A DNA stretch of 55,029 nt from an uncultured Clostridia bacterium (GTDB taxonomy: Bacteria > Bacillota > Clostridia > Oscillospirales > Acutalibacteraceae), in NCBI GenBank assembly GCA_946406145.1, contig CAMJJL010000007.1:1-55029 (forward strand), read 5' to 3'. This document shows positions 42,908 through 49,788 of this stretch, one piece after another. The notes below the pieces were generated by a model. It worked only from the letters and a program-made list of their open reading frames with translations, did no database searches and was not told where the DNA came from. The stretch's first letter is position 1. Each line of letters opens with the position of its first letter. The position numbers were made by a program, and so were the translations under genes.

Positions 42908-43249
42908 ATGTGCTCAAAGAATGAATTACAGATCATCCTTTCCGAAATAGCCGCTGCAGCGAAGGAAACCTTTGGCGAGAAGCTGGATTCCGTTATTCTC
43001 TACGGTTCCTATGCCAGAGGCGATTACACGCCTGAATCGGATGTAGACATTATGATTTTGGTGCGTGGGATAGCTCCCGAGGAATTATGGAAGTATAAGG
43101 ATCCCATCATCCGAAAGGAATCCGAGCTGGGACTGGAATACGATCTGCTGATTTCCGCCACTATTAAGGATGTTGAAACATTCAACAAGTATTTAGAGGT
43201 TCTGCCGTTTTATCAGAACGTGCTGAGGGAAGGAATCAAGGTTGCTTGA
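42908..43249 (+). CDS. MNT nucleotidyltransferase (antitoxin of a MNT/HEPN pair)
   Basis: A 113-residue minimal nucleotidyltransferase with the signature GSYARGDYTPESDVDIMI, that is GS-x-x-RG...D-x-D, and a further acidic residue in YDLLIS. In MNT/HEPN modules this protein is the antitoxin and is known in related systems to AMPylate the HEPN ribonuclease. The ATG at 42908 follows AAAGGAGTTGTTCTT. Its stop lies inside the start of the HEPN gene, which is broken here, so the antitoxin has lost its partner. Confidence 0.9.
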   Translation: MCSKNELQIILSEIAAAAKETFGEKLDSVILYGSYARGDYTPESDVDIMILVRGIAPEELWKYKDPIIRKESELGLEYDLLISATIKDVETFNKYLEVLPFYQNVLREGIKVA

Positions 43250-43647
43250 TGAAAACAGAGTGTTTCTTTCTAAGCATCGAATATAAGTTGCGAAAAAGCG
43301 CTTGCAGTCGGCAAGACTTTTGATTGACGCCGGTGATTATAAAGCAGCTGCAAACCGTTCCTATTATGCTGCGTTTTCCGCAATGAGAGCAGTTTTAGCG
43401 CTTGATGGACTTGACTTCAAGAGACATTCGGGAGTGATTTCCGAATTCAGAAAGAGTTATATCAAGACGGGTGTTTTCGATGCTGAACTATCACCATATC
43501 ATAGACTCATTGAAAGATGTGCGACAGAGCAGTGATTATGATGATTTCTATTTGATTTCAAAGGAAGAAGTGTCACTGCAAGTAGAAAATGCAGAATGTT
43601 TTGTTTCCAGAGTCGAGGAATATTTACGAGAACAATATAATCAATAA
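43242..43647 (+). pseudogene. HEPN-domain toxin gene, broken by a stop and a frameshift
   Basis: The frame from TTG 43242 reads LLDENRVFLSKHRI, then TAA at 43284, then VAKKRLQSARLLIDAGDYKAAANRSYYAAF, the HEPN core with its conserved R-x-x-Y-Y motif. After FDAELS (about 43485) the frame shifts by one: the rest of the family, IIDSLKDVRQSSDYDDFYLISKEEV to REQYNQ, is in another frame to a stop at 43645. Two independent lesions make a working toxin very unlikely. The region 43302-43535 alone remains open (77 codons). Confidence 0.85.
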
Positions 43648-43658
43648 ACTATTATCCA

Positions 43659-43690
43659 AAAGGAGAGCCGTCAAAAGCTCTCCTTTCTCT
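43659..43690 (+). terminator. Rho-independent terminator after the HEPN relic
   Basis: AAAGGAGAGC (43659-43668) pairs with GCTCTCCTTT (43677-43686) around CGTCAAAA, almost identical to the terminator at 42766. Confidence 0.85.
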
Positions 43691-43749
43691 ATTCTTTATT
43701 CAGCCGATTTTATAGAAGCAAAAGACCGGTTATGTATTTTGTAACAATC

Positions 43750-43784
43750 ACAAATTGCCGAATAAAAAACTCACAAATTACCGA
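43750..43784. repeat. Two more 12-bp repeats of the TTGCCGA array
   Basis: ACAAATTGCCGA (43750-43761) and ACAAATTACCGA (43773-43784) are 23 bp apart and match the array at 37595-37699. They stand in the 388-base gap between the HEPN relic and the TRIC channel gene. Confidence 0.75.
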
Positions 43785-43856
43785 AAATCATCGGACTGCC
43801 TACAGTCTTCCAACAATGCGCGGTTTCATTTCTGCCGAATCCTATATGAAAGCACT

Positions 43857-43925
43857 GACCGGGCAACCCTTTTGGGCTGCCCGGTCTAGTTTTAGGGGTG
43901 TCTTAGTGCGACAGCCCCTTTCATT
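43857..43925. terminator. Two consecutive terminator-like hairpins
   Basis: First: GACCGGGCA with TGCCCGGTC (43857-43886), inner CCC/GGG and TTTT loop. Second: GGGGTGTC with GACAGCCCC (one bulge, 43895-43918) followed by TTTC. They separate the accessory island from the TRIC gene. Confidence 0.6.
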
Positions 43926-43961
43926 TTGCATAATTACTGTGATAAAATGCAATAGTTGCGG

Positions 43962-43990
43962 TTGAAAAGTTAATACTACTCATGTATAAT
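43962..43990 (+). promoter_or_regulatory. Sigma-A promoter of the TRIC-type gene
   Basis: TTGAAA (43962-43967) and TATAAT (43985-43990), 17-base spacer. The -10 covers the upstream in-frame ATG at 43982, which therefore cannot be the start codon. Confidence 0.75.
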
Positions 43991-44035
43991 AAATCTATAG
44001 ATGTCGAAAACTACAGAAAAAAGGAGGGCTTGGAT

Positions 44036-44743
44036 TTGCAAACAATGCTTATGATCTTCGATATTCTCGGAACAGTAGCCTTTGCGGTATCGGGCGCTCT
44101 TGTTGCGATAAAGCGAAGAATGGATATTTTCGGTGTAGCGGTCCTTGCTATCGTTACCGCTACGGGCGGAGGAATCCTGCGTGATGTATTGATCGGCCGC
44201 CTTCCGCCGGACGCTCTTTTATACCCGCGTTATGTTTCTATAGCTGCCGGAGTGGGATTGTTATGTTTTTTGGTGATGTACTTTCATCCCCGTATGCCGG
44301 AAAAGCTGACTACCGCTTACGATATGATGATGTTTATCTTCGATACCCTCGGTGTAGCGGCGTTTACCGTTGACGGTGTAGCGGTGGGAAAAAGCAGCAG
44401 CTTTGGCGGCAACTGGTTCCTTTTGGTATTTTTAGGAGTTATCACAGGAGTTGGCGGAGGTATGATCCGCGATATCCTTGCCAGCCGTGTGCCCGAAGTG
44501 CTTCAAAAGCATGTTTACGCTCTTGCTTCGATTATAGGCGCGCTGATCACAGGCATAATGACTATCTACGGAATAGATGAACAGATAAGCGTAATTTGCG
44601 GCTTTGCGGCGATAGTTCTGCTAAGGATACTTGCCGCGCGATTTAGGTGGAATCTGCCGAGAGTCGGTAAGTCAAGCCGAAACAGAAAGCGCTCATCAAA
44701 GGATATCGGGATTGATGACGGCGATATTCAGGATGATGAATAA
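44036..44743 (+). CDS. TRIC cation-channel family membrane protein (YadS/UPF0126-like)
   Basis: A 235-residue membrane protein with two internal repeats of three helices, each with the family signature: VTATGGGILRDVLIGRLPP (about residues 40-58) and ITGVGGGMIRDILASRVPE (about 135-155). Bacterial TRIC homologues form cation channels in vitro; the physiological role is unclear. The C-terminal ~35 residues are basic then acidic and cytosolic. I start at TTG 44036, 8 bases after AAGGAGG; a TTG at 44030 is too close, and the ATG at 43982 lies in the -10 box. Convergent with the HipA-like gene. Confidence 0.85.
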   Translation: MQTMLMIFDILGTVAFAVSGALVAIKRRMDIFGVAVLAIVTATGGGILRDVLIGRLPPDALLYPRYVSIAAGVGLLCFLVMYFHPRMPEKLTTAYDMMMFIFDTLGVAAFTVDGVAVGKSSSFGGNWFLLVFLGVITGVGGGMIRDILASRVPEVLQKHVYALASIIGALITGIMTIYGIDEQISVICGFAAIVLLRILAARFRWNLPRVGKSSRNRKRSSKDIGIDDGDIQDDE

Positions 44744-44832
44744 ATCGGCTTGAATAATAGTTTTTTATACGGTGGTGATGACAGTGAAGAGAGTATTTAC
44801 GAACACTTCATTTATGTTCCTTTGTACAACTC

Positions 44833-45870
44833 TTATTCTATCATCCCATATCTGCCCATAATCAGCCCGACAATATCATTTGTCCTGACGCGCATATGCA
44901 GATCGGCGATGACCTGTCTGATGACCTCCTCGCTCACTTTGGGGAGGTATTCTTTATATTCGGGATGGTGTTCTATCAGCTCATTGAACAGGCGGATTAG
45001 GAGGTCAGACTTCTTCGCCGCCTTCGGATAACCGCGCGCGATCAGCGCCATGTTGTGGTCGAAGAGCGGAGCCAATCCGAGTAACTCGCCGGTAGCGGTG
45101 TCACGCAGTAAACCGAAGTTCGCAGTATGCCTATCCGGATTGGCAACGATGGTATCAAGGAAGATCATGCGCACATAATCCGGGAGCGCCTGCGGGCAGA
45201 TCTCCTGCAGTTTAGCAATCACATCTTCGTAGTCATCGTTGTCGTCCATGAAGGAGGACGCAGGTTCAAAGTTATACTTTCCATCCGTAAAATCAAGCGT
45301 CTTGACGCACTTGTCCCCGCGCTCATAGATTGCCATATTCATGCCGAGCGCCTCGCCGAAACGCGCGATAAACAGCTCGGAGAACATCTCATCGTGATCA
45401 GCGGATTTATACATCCACCACTTGTCGTCGATCAGCCTCCAGCACTTCTCAAAGCTCCCGATATTGGTCAGCTCAGGGGTTCGGTTGTGCTTGGCGTTCG
45501 CGGCGCGGTTGAAGCTGTCATAGGTGCCCTTGAGGGCGAGACGCGCATAGTAATCGTCGCTGAACCTCACGTCCGCATAGGTCAGCTCGCTGTCCAGCGG
45601 CTTGATCCAGTAGTTATCGGTGATCGTCGCGCCGTTGACATGGATCACGGTGGAGACGTCATCCTTCTCCTTGAGACGAAGCGCCTTCTTCAACAGGCGT
45701 GAGTTGGCACGGTGAGAGTCGATGGCGCGGGTCTCCAGCCACAGATCGGCGTTATGAACGCGTTTGAGATACAGCGGAAGAAGGGTATCGTTCAGCACGG
45801 TCAACTTGTCATTCTCCCACTTCGCTACAGCGGTATCGCCGGACATGACATAGTAATCCTTCATCGCCAT
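44833..45870 (-). CDS. HipA-like serine/threonine kinase toxin
   Basis: A 345-residue protein of the HipA-like kinase fold. The N-terminal part is diverse; the kinase core shows YKSADHDEMFSELFIARFGEALG and the catalytic pattern DTIVANPDRHTANFGLL (catalytic Asp about residue 242) followed by LAPLFDHN for metal binding. HipA kinases phosphorylate targets such as glutamyl-tRNA synthetase and cause dormancy; the target here is unknown. The ATG at 45870 follows GGAGG, one base after the stop of the Xre antitoxin gene. Upstream in-frame codons within the antitoxin gene are not used. Confidence 0.85.
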   Translation of the reverse strand: MAMKDYYVMSGDTAVAKWENDKLTVLNDTLLPLYLKRVHNADLWLETRAIDSHRANSRLLKKALRLKEKDDVSTVIHVNGATITDNYWIKPLDSELTYADVRFSDDYYARLALKGTYDSFNRAANAKHNRTPELTNIGSFEKCWRLIDDKWWMYKSADHDEMFSELFIARFGEALGMNMAIYERGDKCVKTLDFTDGKYNFEPASSFMDDNDDYEDVIAKLQEICPQALPDYVRMIFLDTIVANPDRHTANFGLLRDTATGELLGLAPLFDHNMALIARGYPKAAKKSDLLIRLFNELIEHHPEYKEYLPKVSEEVIRQVIADLHMRVRTNDIVGLIMGRYGMIE

Positions 45871-45871
45871 A

Positions 45872-46093
45872 TTATTCTGCCTCCTTCGGCTCATCGGGGA
45901 TAAATTCCATGATATCGTCAAGGGAGCAGTTGAGCGCTCCGCAGATCTTGCCGAGGACTTCGGTGGTGATATTTTCACCCTTGCCCATCTTGCTGATCGT
46001 ATAGGTGCTGATACCTGCAGCGGCAGCCAGATCCTTCTTTTTCATATCCTTGTCGATCAACAGCTTCCACAGCCTTTTGTATGAAACAGACAT
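45872..46093 (-). CDS. Xre/HipB-like antitoxin
   Basis: A 73-residue helix-turn-helix protein (LAAAAGISTYTISKMGKGENITTEVLGKICGALNCSLDDIM). It directly precedes the HipA-like kinase gene, as HipB precedes HipA. It should bind and inhibit the kinase and repress the operon through the dyads upstream. The ATG follows GAGGTGAGATT. The C-terminus is acidic (PDEPKEAE). Confidence 0.9.
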   Translation of the reverse strand: MSVSYKRLWKLLIDKDMKKKDLAAAAGISTYTISKMGKGENITTEVLGKICGALNCSLDDIMEFIPDEPKEAE

Positions 46094-46117
46094 AATCTCA
46101 CCTCTGTGTTGTAGTGA

Positions 46118-46198
46118 ACGGCAGAGCTTTGCCGTATATCAAATTTATTATACCGATATAGTGCGAAGATTTCAACAACAAATTTAGCGAAAGCTAAA
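46118..46198 (-). promoter_or_regulatory. Promoter and operator dyads of the HipBA-like operon
   Basis: On the minus strand TTGAAA (plus 46170-46175) and TATAAT (plus 46147-46152) have a 17-base spacer. Two dyads bracket it: ACGGCA-N6-TGCCGT (46118-46135) just downstream of the start site and TTTAGC-GAAA-GCTAAA (46183-46198) just upstream of the -35. Both are candidate Xre operators. Confidence 0.7.
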
Positions 46199-46240
46199 AT
46201 ATTTAAGGATATTTGATGATGGATAGAATTATTTTTCACA

Positions 46241-46399
46241 TCCCTCCATAGCTCGTTCGGCAGAGCGCGTATATAGAAATATACCCGACACTATTGCTGG
46301 TCTTTAGGGATAGCTCGAAAGGGCACATGATCCTCCATAGCTCAGTCGGTAGAGCGAGTATATAGAAATATACCCGACACTATTGCTGGTCTTTCAGGA
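46241..46399 (+). repeat. Two tandem tRNA-like units (tRNA-Asn 5' half plus novel 3' half)
   Basis: Units at 46241-46310 and 46331-46399 begin like the tRNA-Asn that follows (CTCCATAGCTC, then D-arm GCTC-GAGC), but from the anticodon arm they switch to a shared sequence with the perfect hairpin GTATAT-AGAA-ATATAC. Each ends in bases complementary to its own 5' end: TCCCT with AGGGA in unit 1, TCCT with AGGA in unit 2. They are 70 and 69 bases long, about tRNA size. The anticodon loop is not of normal size, so they are not ordinary tRNAs. Confidence 0.65.
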
Positions 46400-46429
46400 A
46401 TAACGACCTCGTGAAAACGAGGTATATGA

Positions 46430-46505
46430 TCCTCCATAGCTCAGTCGGTAGAGCACTCGGCTGTTAACCGAGTTGTCGTTGGTTCGAGTCCAACTGGGGG
46501 AGCCA
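46430..46505 (+). tRNA. tRNA-Asn (anticodon GTT), CCA encoded
   Basis: A full cloverleaf: acceptor TCCTCCA with TGGGGGA, D-arm GCTC-GAGC, anticodon arm CTCGG-CTGTTAA-CCGAG with anticodon GTT, T-arm GTTGG-TTCGAGT-CCAAC, discriminator G and encoded CCA. The 5S rRNA follows 21 bases later, so the two are probably cotranscribed. Confidence 0.95.
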
Positions 46506-46509
46506 AAAG

Positions 46510-46659
<150 letters not shown>

Positions 46660-46679
46660 TCTTTTTGTATTTTTATTCT

Positions 46680-46705
46680 GCCCACGAAAGTGGGCTTTCT
46701 CATTT
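46680..46705 (+). terminator. Terminator after the 5S rRNA
   Basis: GCCCAC-GAAA-GTGGGC, a perfect 6-bp stem with a stable GAAA loop, followed by TTTCTCATTTT. Confidence 0.85.
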
Positions 46706-46831
46706 TATGGGCTTTTGTGCTTACATAACTTTTGAGCTGATTATATTGATTTATATAATCAGCTCTTTTTTTATGGTCAAAAATATTACGAGCAACAGAA
46801 TGTAATCTATTTTTTTGAAAGGATGGGTATT

Positions 46832-47524
46832 ATGAATGAAGCCTGCAATACAATCGACGGGCTTGACGAGTTTATTACTCTGTGTGAAGAACACGAAAAA
46901 GAAATGAATACAGAGGCGGTTAGGCAGCTCTATCGAGATCAGGATTTTGACTGCTATTACTGTCTCCACTTTAAACGGCAGACTGGCTGTAAATATCAAG
47001 TTTGTCCGTTCACTCCTGATAAGGTATGCTGTGGATGTGCGAGCTTAGCACTTGCGTTAAGATTCATGGCTGTTGAGATCAATAACAGCAGATTGACAAA
47101 TAGAGTTAATCTATACATATCCGGCTGGAGGGCGAGGAAAAAGAATATGATGATGTTTGTCGATGATCAGCACCGATCTGTATTCTACAGCCACTATCCC
47201 CGACTGTATCACGAAAACGCTAAGCTCATTGCTGCTGTTTATCTTTTGTCGGCGGACAAAGATCTTTGGAATTGTGTATGGAGGTATGTAAACAGTAACG
47301 ATATATCCTTTTCGAGAATCAAGCCGAAGGATATGTTGCCGGAGGCGTACACTCTCTTATGTGTGGCAAAAGACCTGTATCTGAACACTCGACACTTTAC
47401 TATCGCTGAATTAGCTGATCCTATTGTAATTGATCCTATCAGATTCCGTCTTATTTTGAACGCTATGGGTATCAGAAGATACGGATATAGCTTTCTTCAA
47501 TGTAGGGTTGGTGATAAGAGTTGA
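46832..47524 (+). CDS. Cysteine-rich unknown protein at the left end of the mobile region
   Basis: A 230-residue protein that I do not recognise. The N-terminal third contains a dense Cys cluster (DCYYCLHF, TGCKYQVCPF, VCCGCASLAL), probably a zinc or iron-sulfur site. The rest is helical with no clear motif. The ATG at 46832 is preferred to 46823 because AAAGGA lies 10 bases ahead. A terminator follows and it precedes the RepA-like gene, so it is likely part of the same mobile element. Confidence 0.75.
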   Translation: MNEACNTIDGLDEFITLCEEHEKEMNTEAVRQLYRDQDFDCYYCLHFKRQTGCKYQVCPFTPDKVCCGCASLALALRFMAVEINNSRLTNRVNLYISGWRARKKNMMMFVDDQHRSVFYSHYPRLYHENAKLIAAVYLLSADKDLWNCVWRYVNSNDISFSRIKPKDMLPEAYTLLCVAKDLYLNTRHFTIAELADPIVIDPIRFRLILNAMGIRRYGYSFLQCRVGDKS

Positions 47525-47560
47525 GGGTCAGGGTATTACAATTATATTATTATCATATAT

Positions 47561-47599
47561 AGAGTCGATTTTATAGCAATATAGGATCGGCTCTTTTTT
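47561..47599 (+). terminator. Rho-independent terminator before the replication gene
   Basis: AGAGTCGAT pairs with ATCGGCTCT (one G-T pair) around a 15-base loop, followed by TTTTTT. Confidence 0.85.
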
Positions 47600-47631
47600 A
47601 TTATCAAATATCTATGAAAGGAGAAAAATAC

Positions 47632-48489
47632 ATGGCTGTTTTCAGAGTTGAAAAGACAAGAGACTTTACTGTCATGAGCAATCACCATTTGAGAAATCCG
47701 CGCCTGTCTTTGAAAGCGAAGGGGCTGATGTCCCTCATGCTTTCGCTGCCTGAGGATTGGGACTATACCACAAAAGGGCTTGCCTATATCTGCAAGGATG
47801 GAATCGACGCGATTTCGACAACATTACGGGAGCTGGAAGATCAGGGCTACCTTACCCGTGAGCGCGTCAGAATGTCAAACGGCCGTCTCGGAACGGTAGA
47901 ATACACGATTCATGAACAACCACAAGAGCCCATTGCAAAGCCAATCTCACCTAAACGGGAAAATCCAAGACAGGTAAATCCTGTACAGGTTTTTCCTGAT
48001 AAGGCTTTTCCAGATCAGGATTTGCCTGAACAGGAAAATCCCTCTCAATTAAATAAAGATAGAAGAAGGACTGAAAGATCAAATAAAGATGAATCAAATG
48101 ATATGATTGATGTGATTGATGGCGCGCGCGCGTGGCGCGAACGGATAAAAGAGAATATCGAATATGATTCTCTTGTGCAGATGTACGATGTGGAGAGTCT
48201 TGATGAAATCGTTGAGTTGATTTTGGAAGTTCTTGTATCCGAGAAGCCTAAATATCACATTGCCGGCGATGAAATAGACCGTGATGTGGTTCGTAACAGG
48301 ATGTTGAAATTGAATTCCTCGCATATCGAGTATGTTTTTGATTGCCTGAAAAATACGACAAAAAAGGTTACCAACATCAAAGCCTATGTTTTAACGGTTC
48401 TCTTTAATGCTCCAGCTACCGTAGACCATTATTATCAAGCTGAGGTGAACCACGACTTTTCACAACGCCGACGACGCCGCAAGGCGTAA
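47632..48489 (+). CDS. RepA_N-like replication initiator (winged helix, DUF6017-like C-terminus)
   Basis: A 285-residue protein. The N-terminal ~100 residues match the winged-helix domain of RepA_N initiators of Gram-positive plasmids and conjugative elements: DFTVMSNHHLRNPRLSLKAKG, SLPEDWDYTTKGLAYI, GIDAISTTLRELEDQGYL. The middle (residues 109-138) is a pentapeptide repeat of the form Q-x-x-P-x, encoded by six 15-bp DNA repeats. The C-terminal domain (about 165-270) is the helical part seen in DUF6017 proteins, ending in RRRRRKA. In RepA_N plasmids the origin lies within the rep gene, as appears here. The ATG follows GAAAGGAGAAAAATAC. Confidence 0.8.
   Translation: MAVFRVEKTRDFTVMSNHHLRNPRLSLKAKGLMSLMLSLPEDWDYTTKGLAYICKDGIDAISTTLRELEDQGYLTRERVRMSNGRLGTVEYTIHEQPQEPIAKPISPKRENPRQVNPVQVFPDKAFPDQDLPEQENPSQLNKDRRRTERSNKDESNDMIDVIDGARAWRERIKENIEYDSLVQMYDVESLDEIVELILEVLVSEKPKYHIAGDEIDRDVVRNRMLKLNSSHIEYVFDCLKNTTKKVTNIKAYVLTVLFNAPATVDHYYQAEVNHDFSQRRRRRKA
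47956..48045 (+). repeat. Six tandem 15-bp repeats inside the rep gene (candidate origin)
   Basis: Units start at 47956, 47971, 47986, 48001, 48016 and 48031, exactly 15 bp apart. Most carry the dyad CAGG-N5-CCTG: CAGGTAAATCCTG, CAGGTTTTTCCTG, CAGGATTTGCCTG, with weaker outer units. The spacing keeps the reading frame and gives five residues per unit. Position inside a RepA_N-type gene is where such elements keep their iterons. Confidence 0.8.
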
Positions 48490-48513
48490 GGATATATAAT
48501 TTCAGGGAATGGA

Positions 48514-49506
48514 GTGAGTGAAACCTATGTAACAGATGAACAGGTCAAATCAGCGCGGGACGCCGATCTGTTTGCATATTTGCAGGCCTATGAGCCCGGC
48601 GTTCTGAAACGGGACGGTCCGAATTACCGTCACCGTGAGCATGATAGCCTCGTTTATGTTTCCAACCGCCGCTTTTGGTATTGGAACAGTCGGGGTAAGC
48701 GTATCAATGCTCTGGATTATCTGATGGAGATCCGCGGATATAGCTTTACCGAGGCAGTAACAAGGCTGACCGGCGAGGCGATACCGAGGGCTTCTCCTTA
48801 CCGACCACAGCCTGAACAGCGCAGACCGGCAAAGATATTTTTACCGTGGCCGAAGAAATGCGCGACAGGTTATTTCAAGTATCTGCGTAAGCGTGGGATC
48901 AGCGCTAACGTCATCAAGCGTTGTCGGGAGCTTGGTCTACTGTATGAGGGTAGATACAAGCCAAAGAAGGACGAGCTGAGATATATACCGGTCTGTGTCT
49001 TTACCGGCACCGACGAAACCGGAAAGGTTCGGTTTGCCTGTATGCGCGGGATCTATGAAACGCTGAAAAAGGACGTCTACGGCAGCGACAAGGCATACAG
49101 CTTTTGCTTGCCGCCCAAGCAGGCGCACAGCAGTCAGGTCGCGGTCTTTGAGGCGCCGATCGACGCACTCTCTCACGCGACCTTACAGGAGCTTGACGGC
49201 TGGAAATGGAACGGCTATCGTTTATCTCTCGGCGGTACTTCTCCTGTCGCACTGATCGCCTTTTTGGAGAGGCACCCGGAGATACGTCGTGTGACGCTTT
49301 ACATGGATAACGATTTGGGTGGACTGAAAAATGCCCGTAAGATCAGGGATATGCTGCGTGCTGATCCGAAGTACAAGCATATTCATGTCGGGATCAATCC
49401 ACCGCGTCAGGGTAAGGATTACAACGAAAAGCTGCAAATCCGCTTACAGCAGATCAATCAGAGCAACCAACGCCACCGTGAAAAGCGTGTGGCTATTTCA
49501 ATTTAG
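48514..49506 (+). CDS. DUF3991/Toprim-domain primase-like protein
   Basis: A 330-residue protein typical of conjugative elements. The N-terminal part has the DUF3991-like region (LFAYLQAYEPGVLKRDGPNYRHREHDSLVYVSNRRFWYW; RGKRINALDYLMEIRGYSFTEAV), and the C-terminal part a Toprim domain with VAVFEAPIDAL (Glu), LSLGGTSP and VTLYMDNDLGGLKNA (D-x-D). It probably acts in DNA priming or nicking during transfer or replication. The GTG at 48514 follows AGGGA at 5 bases. It lies 24 bases after the rep gene and 9 before the HTH gene. Confidence 0.88.
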   Translation: MSETYVTDEQVKSARDADLFAYLQAYEPGVLKRDGPNYRHREHDSLVYVSNRRFWYWNSRGKRINALDYLMEIRGYSFTEAVTRLTGEAIPRASPYRPQPEQRRPAKIFLPWPKKCATGYFKYLRKRGISANVIKRCRELGLLYEGRYKPKKDELRYIPVCVFTGTDETGKVRFACMRGIYETLKKDVYGSDKAYSFCLPPKQAHSSQVAVFEAPIDALSHATLQELDGWKWNGYRLSLGGTSPVALIAFLERHPEIRRVTLYMDNDLGGLKNARKIRDMLRADPKYKHIHVGINPPRQGKDYNEKLQIRLQQINQSNQRHREKRVAISI

Positions 49507-49515
49507 GGGGTAAAG

Positions 49516-49788
49516 ATGAAACAGAAACCAAATGCAGTACAGATTATTGCAAGTACAACCAAATGTCCGAGCTTTAAGTCGGCCGCGATCCGCGAGCTGA
49601 TGAAGAAGCTGGATATTAACGAGAAGGGATTTGCGATTCTGATGAACGTTACACCTGAGACGGTCCGGCTCTGGACGGCCGGCGCGGTCAAGCCCTGTGG
49701 GACAGCAGTGCGCGTTATGCAGATACTCAACGCTTGTCCTGAGGTCGTCAACAGAATCACGGTATTGACGGAGGAGCGTATTGCCTGA
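49516..49788 (+). CDS. Small helix-turn-helix protein
   Basis: A 90-residue DNA-binding protein with a central helix-turn-helix (KSAAIRELMKKLDINEKGFAILMNVTPETVRLWTAGAVKPCGTAVRVMQIL), like YiaG-type antitoxin/regulators. The ATG follows TAGGGGGTAAAG. It overlaps the polyvalent protein gene by 8 bases. Likely a transcription regulator of the element. Confidence 0.85.
   Translation: MKQKPNAVQIIASTTKCPSFKSAAIRELMKKLDINEKGFAILMNVTPETVRLWTAGAVKPCGTAVRVMQILNACPEVVNRITVLTEERIA

Noticed and set aside
43982..44035. ATG at 43982 as start of the TRIC-type gene
   Set aside because: It lies directly in the -10 box TATAAT region (43985-43990) of a good promoter and has no ribosome site; TTG 44036 has AAGGAGG at 8 bases.
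44750..45031. 93-codon plus-strand frame after the TRIC gene
   Set aside because: It overlaps the HipA-like gene on the other strand and has no ribosome site or conserved motif.
47956..48045. CRISPR array as explanation for the 15-bp repeats
   Set aside because: Repeats are contiguous without spacers, in frame inside a gene, and far too short; they fit replication iterons.
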